Source: Phoronis australis (lineage: Eukaryota; Phoronida; Phoronidae). Taken from it: 64,000 nt of DNA. The stretch is taken from positions 2,571,442 to 2,635,441 of the forward strand of contig NMRA01000003.1 in the NCBI GenBank assembly GCA_002633005.1, given 5' to 3'. Both the position numbers and the translations under genes were made by a program. Below the pieces are notes generated by a model, which worked only from the letters and a program-made list of their open reading frames with translations, searched no databases and was not told the DNA's origin. Shown piece after piece: positions 47,405 to 56,775 of this stretch (the stretch's first letter is position 1; each line of letters starts with the position of its first letter).

Positions 47405-47638
47405 CAGGGCTTGGAATGACCAATGACAAAAGGAGGAAAATTTGTTCCATAAATAAATAGGCTTGTGTGATAGATATATTTTTGTGTTGTTAAGTTTAAC
47501 TAAAATGAACGTTTCTGCATGAATCAAATCAAAATAATGATAAAAGAGGGACACAAAAAGAAGAAACTGGAAATCAAATAAGAGGAAATTGAAACCAAAA
47601 GAGGAAATCCTCTTAAAAGAGAAAAATTCCAAGCTCTG
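47405..47638 (+). mobile_element. hAT-like MITE, copy 3
   Basis: 234 bp, with ends CAGGGCTTGGAAT and ATTCCAAGCTCTG and flanks TTTAAT (47,399-47,404) and TTTAGT (47,639-47,644), a 5/6 match. It is the uninterrupted reference for the LINE-split copy: here GTTCCATAAATAAATAGGCT + TGTGTGATAG runs through the insertion site. Confidence 0.87.
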
Positions 47639-50294
47639 TTTAGTAGCTATAACACCACAACATTGCCAAACACTGCAGACACTGACAACTTTTTGCTTAA
47701 CTGCAGGAAACGTAAGCTGCTCTTAAAAAACATTACTTGGTGAAACAACAAAACTATATCATGTACTAAGAAAAAAATATCTTCTTGCAGGGAGGAGCAA
47801 TTCTTAGAGATTATCTGATGTCTTTCAAATCACAATACGCTCTAAGACAGAGGTATAGTGTTGTTAAAAAGTTCAAAACTGTATTAAAAGATCCAAAAAC
47901 TGTAATTCTAACAAAGTGGATGAGAACGCTTAATGGCAATAAAACTCTCCACACATACGTTTTCAACCAACATGAAATTGCATATACATTACATCTTGTC
48001 AGACATTACAATTTGTTAATGATTTACAGCAAATGATTATCTTTAATTAGAGGATTTCCCTCATTCAGCACCTTGTTGCCTAAGATAACTAGATTATAGT
48101 GAATAAACATTACCCCCACTGGGCAGGATTTTTTACTTAAGCGTGTCAATCATACTTACAGACACCGCCCACACTAGCAGTCAGAGCAAATACCACATCA
48201 CCTTAATAGACTCCAAAAGGAACTTTAAGAGTAGTAAATCACTGATAATCTCAACAATTCAACTTTTTCAGAACACATTTAGTATCAACTGTTACTATGC
48301 ATCACAGCCATAAAAAACAAACAAAAACACCAGACAAAAATGTCATTGTCTATGCAAACCTTACATCATAAAAATTACCATTACCTGATAACACATCATA
48401 GTCTGCTCTATTTCTGTAATACTTCATTATTTTAATACAGTGTTGTGATGTTTCTTGGACATTTCTCATAAATACAGCAAGAACAAAAGTACACATTTAC
48501 GGTAAGTACAAGATAAACTAAAGACAAACGCTGTATTTTGTTACCAAGATTGAAAGCTTGGTAAAATACTACTCGATAATCACAGTCTCAAGCACTGCAT
48601 TAGTAAAGAGCAAAAGATGGCGTATGAGTTGTGCCAGACACGAAGTTGCATTTTGGTTCTCTTTGCCGTCTTAACATAATAGTCATGACTTAGCTGATTA
48701 ACTCTGACAAATTGGACTCAAAATTATCCTCGCCATGATGATAGCATTCGATTTTTAGGATAAAAAGAAACTGAGGTGGGTGACTGACACAGAGGAGACT
48801 AATTAAGAAAGATTTGGCCAAACTGTCCAAAATGACGGCCCTTTGACAATCTAATTTTAACTTTCTGGTGCCCTAAAGATGTTTAGCGAGCCAGTCATGA
48901 GCAATCACAGCAGGTAAAGATTTGACAAATATTCTGTGTGGTTGGGTCAGTTGATTTATAAGCACCATTCCAGGCTGTGAGAAGGAAATGTCTCTACTGA
49001 ACCAACATCAAGTTCATCAAATAACCCCATTGCCTTGTTACCAGAAAAAGTAAACATATAATTATTAGAAGTTCTAAAGGAGTCTTGCTACGTCCACCAC
49101 AACCAGTGACCATGTCACAGTAAATACAATAAATGATGGCAACTGATACATGGTCCCAAAAAGCCCAGATAGAAATCAATTCTGGCCAGTGCTCTCCACA
49201 AAAACTGTAACTGAAACTCAATAAATCTCGCAGGTGGCCAACAGGAACAATGCCTTGGTAAATAGCATGGAACAGTGTCCCTATTTAGTTAGTGAAATGA
49301 CGAAAATCAACACTTGGTGACCTAAGGTAAGCGTGGAACATGAGCCGAAAAGACTTATTGTTGAGTGTCCTCAGGCGATTAAAACACTAGAGTAACAATA
49401 GGACGTATTAGTATTGATCCAATTAAGATTTAGTGCCAACGTAATGCAAAATCAATCATTATCTATCAAATGAGCAAAAGGACATTGAAATTACAAGGTA
49501 AAAATTTTAATGTACTACAGCAACATGACTTTAAAGGAAAATGATAGAAATGAAGCTGTAATTAACGTTAACTTGGTATTTTGGTATAAAACTCTTTATA
49601 TTGGTTGAATGATGTTAGGATAAAATCTACAACTCCGCTCACTTGTAAAACCAAAACTAGATGCAGGAACAACCTAGACCAAGACGTCAGCATCAAAGCA
49701 CAACATCATCAAAAATTGAAATTTCAGAAATTCTCAACTTATAAGTGGACAATTAGAGGAGTGAAACGCTATACTGAAAACAGATGAGTTTGAAGTTAAT
49801 TTGTCGCCAGAGCAAATTAGGAAGTAGCAAACTGTTATAAAGCAAAGACCTTCGAACAACAAAGGAACTTTAGGAAAACATTTCAACAAATATTTTTTGG
49901 AGGGCAAGCAGAAAGTCTACTAAGATACATGGGAATTATTTTAATAGTTTGGAATGAGCCAACTTCGTTTGATTATGTGAATGGTTTTAGCACCACTCAG
50001 CATAAGCTGTTTTTAAACAAAGAACAACTGTCATAGTGTGAGTTGTCGCGACAATAGTTATCACTTGACTAACAGAGGCTGATTTTTATACTTGTGGTAC
50101 CCTCCTGCAGCAAATTCAAAACTGAAGACAACCGTTTCAGCACCAATCCATTTTTGGAAAAGCGCTCTGGGTGTATTTTTTGACATGTATCTTATTATTT
50201 TCCTAAATTTCTGTAAAACCGCTCAGATCACAGATACAGAAATTGCCGGATGAACTTGTGCACGGCACAAACATTTAAATGTACTTAGCCTTAC

Positions 50295-50783
50295 CTCTGG
50301 TTGCGTTGCCATGGCAACAGGCTTATCCATCTTCTCTGACACTTCCCGATCTTCCGCATCATCTGACAGTGGCAGGCTGACATCTCCCCATGATACGTCA
50401 CTCTTACTCTGATACGAGATGGCGCTACCTGTCCTGTCACGTGACTCCGGGCTACTGTACACAGGCTCCACAACCTCAGGTGTATGAGATGGTTCCAATA
50501 ACTTTGACGCACCATACTGGTGTGGTTTGATGATGCTAGCACCAGCAGCATTGAAGTTCTTTATGAGGTCCTGAACACTGCGTTTAGGTTCCTCCTCCTG
50601 ACTCACGCTGCCCTCTGATGGCCGCCGGAGTGCTTGCTCTGCACTGTGAGAATCTTGTGCTGATACGACCGACGGCTCCAGAATCGTGAAGTGAGCCTCT
50701 TCCTCATCATCACTTGCTCGTGGCGTATCTAGGTCGGGCGAGGATGACTGGTGTCCATCAGTACTGTACTTCTCCGCCAATTC
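50295..50783 (-). CDS. PTPN13: PTPN13 exon w12: acidic linker between PDZ4 and PDZ5
   Basis: 489 nt, 163 codons, phase 0 both sides; acceptor gcgtttaag, donor GTAAGG. It is mostly disordered, with an acidic ASDDEEEAHFTILEP block, a predicted short helix (KRSVQDLIKNFNAAGASII), a tyrosine in EPVYSSPES, and a DVSWGDVSLPLSDDAED segment. The last resembles both DSWGDDSDVPLPGD in exon w15 and the TWGNDELPIE segment of human PTPN13 (see findings). No enzyme or binding domain is recognised. Confidence 0.92.
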
Positions 50784-50952
50784 CTTAAACGCAATTGAAG
50801 TTAATAGTAAAACATCCTCAAACAGTGATAGTGGTCTAAACCAGTCACAACACATCGATTGCCAAAGTCTCCTCTGGATGTCTCCATGATTAGACTATGG
50901 GTACCCAGTTCTTATACCATATCCAAGGGGACAGCGTAATGGTGCAGTTTAA

Positions 50953-51512
50953 AACATTCCCTGTTCTAACTGTGATGCCTGTTACATTGGAGAGATATCC
51001 ATGAATTTTGGTTATCGCCTTAGGAAACATAGGAACTGGAAGGATGAGCGTTTAAAAAATCGAAAAGAAAAGCCTCCCTTGCTGTAATTAATAAGTCTGC
51101 AATTACAGATCACGCTAAGCAAAATAATTTTGTTGCTGCCTGGGACAGCTCCAAAATTCCAAATGAAAATAACACTGATCGTAGCAGGATAATTTGTTTT
51201 GAATTGTGCTTTATTAATATATAGTTAAAACCAAGCTGAGAAGCTAGAAACCTGACTCAAGAGTCTAGCAGTGTGACCCACTGGGACTCGAACCCACGAC
51301 CTCGAGTAAAGAAGGCAGGCGCCATCACACTACGCCACACTGCCTCCTCGTGGCAGGATAATGAAATTCGTCCGTATAAATAAAAAATAGCGTACAGCGA
51401 ACTGGGATGAAGGAAGTTACAAGCTTTCCTTAATTTAAGACGTGCACTTCACCACCTACACTGAAGAAGGCAGAGTCAACACCAAGGTCATCGAAAACTT
51501 TTGCCGATTTTT
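50953..51512 (+). pseudogene. Penelope-like element relic: GIY-YIG endonuclease end
   Basis: The plus strand reads NIPCSNCDACYIGEISMNFG + YRLRKHRNWKDERLK, then after a +1 shift near 51,083 KSAITDHAKQNNFVAAWDSS + KI. After a SINE insertion it continues with NWDEGSYKLSLI and EEGRVNTKVIENF. CYIGE..G.RL.EH, DHA, W-D-AKI and DEG are the conserved blocks of Penelope-like GIY-YIG nucleases. Stops and frameshifts make it inactive. Only the 3' end of the element is present. Confidence 0.78.
51195..51350 (-). mobile_element. tRNA-derived SINE inserted in the Penelope relic
   Basis: It is flanked by GTAGCAGGATAAT (51,182-51,194) and GTGGCAGGATAAT (51,351-51,363), a 12/13 target duplication. On the minus strand a 75-nt tRNA-like head (51,269-51,343) has a perfect 7-bp acceptor stem (GCAGTGT/ACACTGC), an A-box-like TGGCGTAGTGTG, and a B-box GGGTTCGAGTCCC. 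A tail of about 70 nt follows (TCTTGAGTCAGGTTTCTAGC ... ending AT-rich). Confidence 0.82.
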
Positions 51513-51842
51513 AAGGTAAACCCTCGGACGTGGTATAAGTGCTGAATAGTCTAACATATTGATTGTTATGAAAACGAAATAATGTGTGAGGTCTGGAGAG
51601 TAAGAAACTACTTAATTCCAGTCATGACCTGGATTGTTCTGAGAACTAAGAATTGTCAACCACTTAAAAAACAATAGGGAGACAAATCAAGGTATGAAAC
51701 TAAATTATACAACTGGGACCTGTTTCACTAAAATGTCATAACATTACAATGTCTTTTTTACACTGAATTTTAATGGAGACTTGCAATCAATCGTAACTTT
51801 TGACGTAAGTCCTGGTTTAGAACATTGTAAAGTTATCATGAT

Positions 51843-52220
51843 TAATCTTTGTACTCCAAATCGAGCTCGGAATTATTTTTGGGAGTTGCTGTTCTGTTTG
51901 TACAAACTCAAGATAGGTGTCTATTATTATGCTTGAGTACATTATAATTTATGCACGAGTTTCTAGTCCACGTTCGCAATTGCTGACTCCTAAATTTGAG
52001 CTACAAACTTGAAATTTCAAGTAAAAGCTCAAAATTTCGAATTTAGAATTACACTTTTAGCCTTAAAGCAAATGCAAACCAGGGTTAGACAGTTGTTCAC
52101 CAAGCATTTACGTACCCCAGCAAAGAAATGTAGACAAGACAGTACCATAAAAGTAGAGCAGAAAATACTGAAACCAATTTTGAGATCAATTTCGGGTACA
52201 AAGGTTAAACTAGGGCCCTG
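51843..52220. mobile_element. MITE with TTTGTACTCGAAA-type ends, copy 3 (diverged)
   Basis: It starts TAATCTTTGTACTCCAAATC and ends GGTACAAAGGTTAAACTAGG + GCCCTG. It shares GTGTCTATTATTATGCTTGAG and the CAATTTTGAGATC.ATTTCG style ends with copies 1 and 2, but the interior has diverged or rearranged. Confidence 0.55.
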
Positions 52221-52685
52221 CAAGTTTCACATCAACAAATTTCTGCTTCAGAAAAATTCACAATCTCTACACAAAATTATGTTTGAGAAAAATGCAATCA
52301 CATGATTATGAACATCTGGGCATTGCTTTCATGCACATAGAAAAATCTTTGATCATCAAGGATTTTCAAAATATATTATCAATGGTTTTATGAGACTACA
52401 ATTAACACTTTCAAAGCTATTTAGACATTTGATCCATGGCAATGGAAGTATCCTTTTACCTTAAGAAGAAGCGAAGAATTATCAAAGGTAAGTAGAAATA
52501 AGGCTTGAAAGCTTGTGTTTTTAATAACTACTTTTATCCATTTTTAAAAACAGTGTTTTATCAGTTTCTACATTTTATCTGATTTAGACACGTCATTTTT
52601 TCACAAGTCACTTGATTTCAAATAAAACAATAAATCAAATGAAAAGATACTATTGTATTACTTCCAAGAAGTCAACAAATCTTAC

Positions 52686-52871
52686 CATTGTAGTCTTCAA
52701 ATCAGCAGGTGGAGCATCTTTCTCTTCTCTGGCTGAAGGTGGCGCTGATGTTGGTATAGGAGGAGGAATCTCAGGATCTCTATAGACAATGATGGTGACA
52801 GTCTGTGGAGTACTACGCAGAAACTTGACGGCATCTGAGTGGGTCATCTCAACCATCTCTTGATCATTCAC
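52686..52871 (-). CDS. PTPN13: PTPN13 exon w11: PDZ4 C-terminal part
   Basis: 186 nt, phase 0 both sides; acceptor ccttttgtcag, donor GTAAGA. It encodes VNDQEMVEMTHSDAVKFLRS and TPQTVTIIVYRD, then a Pro-rich exit (PEIPPPIPTSAPPS) and a charged tail. Human PTPN13 has VNDTDVTNMTHTDAVNLLRAA and a Pro-rich ELPRIPMLPHLLP exit. MTH.DAV is the alpha-B helix with the ligand-contacting His. Confidence 0.94.
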
Positions 52872-53351
52872 CTGACAAAAGGAACGCAAGGATTACAATC
52901 ATGACATTAGAGATAGGCATGCATTAATAAAATATGCATTAACTGATGCAGGATGTAAATACACCTGCGTATTTGGTACAAAACATTCACAACCAATTCA
53001 CATTGGAATCATATATAGCCAAATGAATAGTTATCACATCACCAGACCAAAAGTCTTTCTACAGGGATCTACCTTTTCCTAAATTGTTCCTAATTCAAGT
53101 TATTATAATGGTAAGTTACCTTTTCTATGTTATAATATTCAAGAATTGCATTTTTCATCCATTGCAAACAAGGGGTTCTGTGCCCGATTGGAAAAAACAG
53201 TCCCAAATAGGGACTCAACTAAGTTCCTTAAATCTACCGCGTATTTGTGGACATCGATTGTCCGTTCTTATGCTGTTTTACTTTCATTACAAAGTCAATT
53301 TTTGATTTTGATACAAATGGAGAGAACTTGACGTTGAATTCTCAATATTAT

Positions 53352-53419
53352 TGAAAATAAATAGGGATCTTTTTGTGTAACGCCCCTAACTTAAAGACCA
53401 AGTCCCTATTTATTTTCAT
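53352..53419. repeat. Inverted repeat TGAAAATAAATAGGGA
   Basis: TGAAAATAAATAGGGA and TCCCTATTTATTTTCA arms are separated by about 38 bp. Origin unknown; possibly the end of a short element. Confidence 0.7.
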
Positions 53420-53491
53420 TGAATCCAGGGCTCAGTTTTTAGTTATTAGAAAATGTCATAAGTAAAAGAGGAGCTCATAATGAAATTGAAA

Positions 53492-53800
53492 TTATAGAAA
53501 AAGATTACATCTGTGAGTAAAGGCAAAACATTTAGGGGTCTTAGATGAGTCCTTATTTGGGACAGTTTCATGCAACCTGGCAGCACTGGAAATTAACCTA
53601 GCTCTGTATATCTGACGTTTTCCTAAACAAATAATAAGTTTAATTACATGTCTGACTCCCACTTTCCCAAAGATAACATCTGCCAAGCTTAAACTAAGAG
53701 TACATCCTGTTTTTGCTGTTACCCAATTGTTCGCTGACCTCCAAAAAATCTGAACAACTCCACACTCCCAAAAGAACAAAATAAAGATTTTCAGAGTCTT
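53492..53800 (-). pseudogene. L1/Tx1-like LINE C-terminal relic
   Basis: On the minus strand FFWECGVVQIFWRSANNWV, LSLADVIFGKVGV and LIICLGKRQIYRARL match the pattern of the C-terminal region of L1/Tx1-type reverse transcriptases (HLFWEC..V..FW, then L..LFG, then ..LLILLAK..IYR.R). The frame breaks upstream of FFWEC and no RT core is present, so this is a dead-on-arrival fragment. Confidence 0.6.
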
Positions 53801-54292
53801 TTCCAGAAAAATGTACAGGTCAGTGGGTTAACTATGCCTGTTGTTATACAGGAAACAGTTTCTACAAGGTTTAGTGTTATTTGAAGTCATTTGAGAATGG
53901 TATCACTATTGAACGAAGAGTTTAATCTGTGGATACTTCTCCACCATTTACTTGAAAGTAAAACATTAAAAAATCTTCCCATTTACTTCGAATTTTTTGT
54001 ATAAACAAGTAACAAATTTATCAAAGTATTATTTTTGCCTTTATGTGTATAAAACAAAGTGGTTAGAAACTCTTTGCTATTATTTCTTAAAGCGTCTGGA
54101 ATTCTCAGAAACAATTGTGATTATTAATCTAAAGATGTCAGTTTAACTACACAATAGTTTAGAAAGATTTAAGAGTTTTCTAAAAGTAGCAGAATTCAAA
54201 TTGCAAAACAAATTCAACACAACCATACGAACAAGTACAATAATTTCATGTGACACATGTTCAGAATGGCTGATGACAGTCGTTTAACCTAC

Positions 54293-54445
54293 CATCATCA
54301 ACTGGTCCCCTGGCTGGAGTCGGCCATCAGACTTAGCTGGATCTGCCACCACAGCCTTGATGTATGGTCCTATCTCATCATTACCCCCTCCAACAGTGAA
54401 ACCTAGTCCACCACCAGGCTGTTTGGTCAATGTAACCTCTATTTC
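54293..54445 (-). CDS. PTPN13: PTPN13 exon w10: PDZ4 N-terminal part
   Basis: 153 nt, phase 0 both sides; acceptor gtattttcag, donor GTAGGT. It encodes EIEVTLTKQPGGGLGFTVGG, then GNDEIGPYIKAVVADPAKSD and GRLQPGDQLMM. Human PTPN13 PDZ4 has LITLIKSEKGSLGFTVTKG and DVIQDPAKSDGRLKPGDRLI, so the DPAKSDGRL.PGD block is nearly invariant. GLGF loop and PGD turn are intact. Confidence 0.95.
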
Positions 54446-54617
54446 CTGAAAATACCGATAGAGCTTCTTGAACATTATTTGCAAAACAGTCGTGTAATTT
54501 TTCAAACACCAATTACACCAAAGACTGGTATCTGTCGTGGCAAAAAGTATAAGATAAATGAAACAAAGGTTCCAAAACATTAGGTTAACTTCCAAACTGT
54601 GTTTTTAATATACTAAC

Positions 54618-55628
54618 CCCCTCTATTGAAGAGTCACTGACAAAGCTGTGATCATCGTCACTCTCAGGTTGAAGGTCCGTTCTTCGACTGACATCGTCAT
54701 CCTGTGGCAAGGGTGACGCTGCTGACGAGTCCAGTGTGTCATTGTGGGAAGGACCTTCCTGGCCATTGACTGGAAGTCTATCAGATGAAGCAGTAACAGT
54801 CCTCTCAGATGGTGACTCACTGTGACCAACAGAGGGAGCTGGCATGTTCCTAGAATCTTCAACTGAAGACTTACTAATGTCAGAATCAAAGCTTTCTGTC
54901 CTTTCAAGATCAGTTGTGTTAGATCGCTGACTCTCTTCTTTATCTACCTGACTTGTCACTGATTGACTGTTTTCAATAGGAGGCGTTATGACTGAAGATT
55001 GGCCACTCCCAGTGCGACTTAATTTGTTCATCGGTGTGACTGTAGATGACTGCAAGCTATCCTCTCTGGTAAGATGGTCATGAGGTGTGTCTCTCATTGA
55101 CGATTGACTTGTGTAACTATCACGACCAAATGGTGTTTTTCGTGGAGTTTCCATGCCAACCAACATGCGATCCAACTCCTTCACGGGTGTGGGAGTGACG
55201 TTATGCTGTGTCACACCCTGATTGACAGGTGTCTCGTGATTCTTATTGTCTTCTCGTAGCAGCTCACTTTGAACTGGTGAGCGAACAACAGAAGGCGCAG
55301 ACTCCTCACTGTCAGACTCACTATATTCTGATTCACTCTCAGAATCCTCCAATCCCATGCCACCAAACTGTTTAGTGCTACTCTGCACTTCAGCTGCAGA
55401 CTGCTTCACTTGTGGCTGGTTGACTACCTCAGCAACTTGCTCTGTGGCAGTATTAGTGGGTTTGGGTGTGCTCACCAGCTTATTAGAAGTGGGGGTCCCC
55501 TGTACTCTCTGGTTAGCTGTGCTGGTTGGTGTCGAACGTGATTTCTCAGACACAGTGCTGAGAGGGGTGGGTGACAAGCCAAAACTGACTGGAGACATCG
55601 CATCGCGATCATAAGGAGAATCTCGACC
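54618..55628 (-). CDS. PTPN13: PTPN13 exon w9: long Ser/Thr-rich linker between PDZ3 and PDZ4
   Basis: 1,011 nt, exactly 337 codons, phase 0 both sides; acceptor tttgttctag, donor GTTAGT. This is the largest exon in the window and has no predicted globular domain. It holds an acidic block (EDSESESEYSESDSEES), a string of TP/SP sites (TPRKTPFG, STVTPMNK, TPTPVK) suited to proline-directed kinases, and ends with DDDHSFVSDSSIEG. The human gene also has a long Ser-rich spacer here, but sequence is not conserved beyond composition. It is likely a flexible, phosphorylation-regulated tether (inference). Confidence 0.92.
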
Positions 55629-55983
55629 CTAGAACAAAAACAATAAAATCATTCAAAGTATACGCATAAACCCCAATCTTGCTAGTTTGACTAAAAATCT
55701 TGCATCAACTTAATCCACTCCAGTCTCTCGATGCACACTATGACTTAAGTTTTCAGTGTAAAAAATACAGGAAACCTGAATCTAATACTGGAATTTGCTT
55801 ACTTGAGTTAGCAACGTTGCGTCCGTCTCTCATGGACTTCAGCTTGGCTAGTGACATTTCCTTACCTCAACTGGATGTCGCAAAACTTTCATGCTTTTTT
55901 ATCAGTGTAAGGATACCTACGGAGCTAAGTTCTACTAACGTGCTGCCAACAACCAAGTTAAACGACAAGATAAGCAGCCTTAC

Positions 55984-56076
55984 CCTCTCTGGCAGTGGTG
56001 GAAGAATACCAGGCTGAGGTCGACATAGCAGCAAGCGGGTCACAGGGGGTGCTGTTCTCAGCAGTGTTACTGTCTC
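55984..56076 (-). CDS. PTPN13: PTPN13 exon w8: PDZ3 C-terminal helix and strand
   Basis: 93 nt, phase 0 both sides; acceptor ttgaatttcag, donor GTAAGG. It encodes ETVTLLRTAPPVTRLLLCRP followed by QPGILPPLPER. The human segment ISALRGTAPEVFLLLCRPPPGVLP aligns along its length, including the LLLCRP strand and the Pro-rich exit. This completes PDZ3. Confidence 0.94.
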
Positions 56077-56560
56077 CTGAAATTCAATCGAGGCCATTGT
56101 GAAAAAAACGTACACTTAAAATATTTCCGTGACTTTATAACTTGTGTGATACACTCCAGTGCTCCAAAATAAAGCGTCCGTCATATTTCCAGAAAGGTTA
56201 TTCTAGCTTACTGTAGAACCTTACATACGACAGGCCCACAAAGCATGAATAATATTGACCATGCTTAATCAATATTTTCCAAGCTTGGACAACGTTGACC
56301 AGACCTGAACAATATTGTCTGGGCATGAATAAAATTGTGTAATGTGTAATTTTTTGCTTCATTAATCTTGCCAGCTAGGATTATTCAAGCTTGAGGAATT
56401 TAGCATCACAAAACAGAACGCAACATTTCATCATGAATAGCTAAGCAACATTTCACTATTGTAAATACTAGTCTCACACATATCACCCATTGAAGTGATT
56501 CAGTTATGATGTGATATTCGTGACGTTTTATCTTCACACTCTATTTCACACACGACTTAC

Positions 56561-56775
56561 GTTGTGTGTCATTCCTCTAATGCTCTTTCCATTCACTTCT
56601 AAAATCACGTCACCCACTTCGAGTTTTCCACTACTGGCGGCGGCACCTAGTGGGAAGATCTTGCGCACACGCACCACAGCTTTGTTCGGGTCAGGATTTG
56701 TTGCTGTGACACCTCCATAGACACTAAAGCCTAGACCACTACTTCCCTTTTGCAGATCAACTTCAAAGGTGTTGT
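56561..56775 (-). CDS. PTPN13: PTPN13 exon w7: PDZ3 N-terminal part
   Basis: 215 nt, phase 1 in and phase 0 out; acceptor tccttcctttttag, donor GTAAGT. It encodes NTFEVDLQKGSSGLGFSVYG, then a 10-residue insert-like loop, AVVRVRKIFPLGAAASSGKL, EVGDVILEVNGKSIRGMTHN. Human PTPN13 PDZ3 has NTFEVKLFKNSSGLGFSF, SIVRVKKLFPGQPAAESGKI and DVGDVILKVNGASLKGLS. GLGF and the GDVIL.VNG turn are intact, so the domain should fold and bind peptide. Confidence 0.95.

Larger units (their letters stand above)
41099..50294 (-). other. PTPN13: Intron between w12 and w13
   Basis: 9.2 kb. It contains two copies of a CCCTTTCATA MITE (42,045-42,384 and 43,182-43,678) and a hAT-like MITE (47,405-47,638). From 43.7 to 47.4 kb and from 47.7 to 50.3 kb I see only unique AT-rich sequence with no convincing exon. 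Confidence 0.7.
50784..52685 (-). other. PTPN13: Intron between w11 and w12
   Basis: 1,902 bp. It contains a plus-strand Penelope-like GIY-YIG relic (50,953-51,512) interrupted by a minus-strand tRNA-derived SINE, and a diverged copy of the TTTGTACTCGAAA MITE (51,843-52,220). Confidence 0.75.
52872..54292 (-). other. PTPN13: Intron between w10 and w11
   Basis: 1,421 bp splitting PDZ4. It contains an L1-like LINE C-terminal relic (53,492-53,800, minus) and an inverted repeat at 53,352-53,419. The shorter introns w7/w8 (56,077-56,560), w8/w9 (55,629-55,983) and w9/w10 (54,446-54,617) show nothing beyond splice signals. Confidence 0.75.

Noticed and set aside
47785-48036. 83-codon plus-strand ORF as an independent gene or cassette exon
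   Set aside because: No similarity recognised and no matching splice sites on the plus strand; it lies in a PTPN13 intron on the other strand.
51269-51343. Functional tRNA gene
   Set aside because: The anticodon stem does not pair, and the unit lies within a 156-bp insertion bounded by target duplications with an AT-rich tail.
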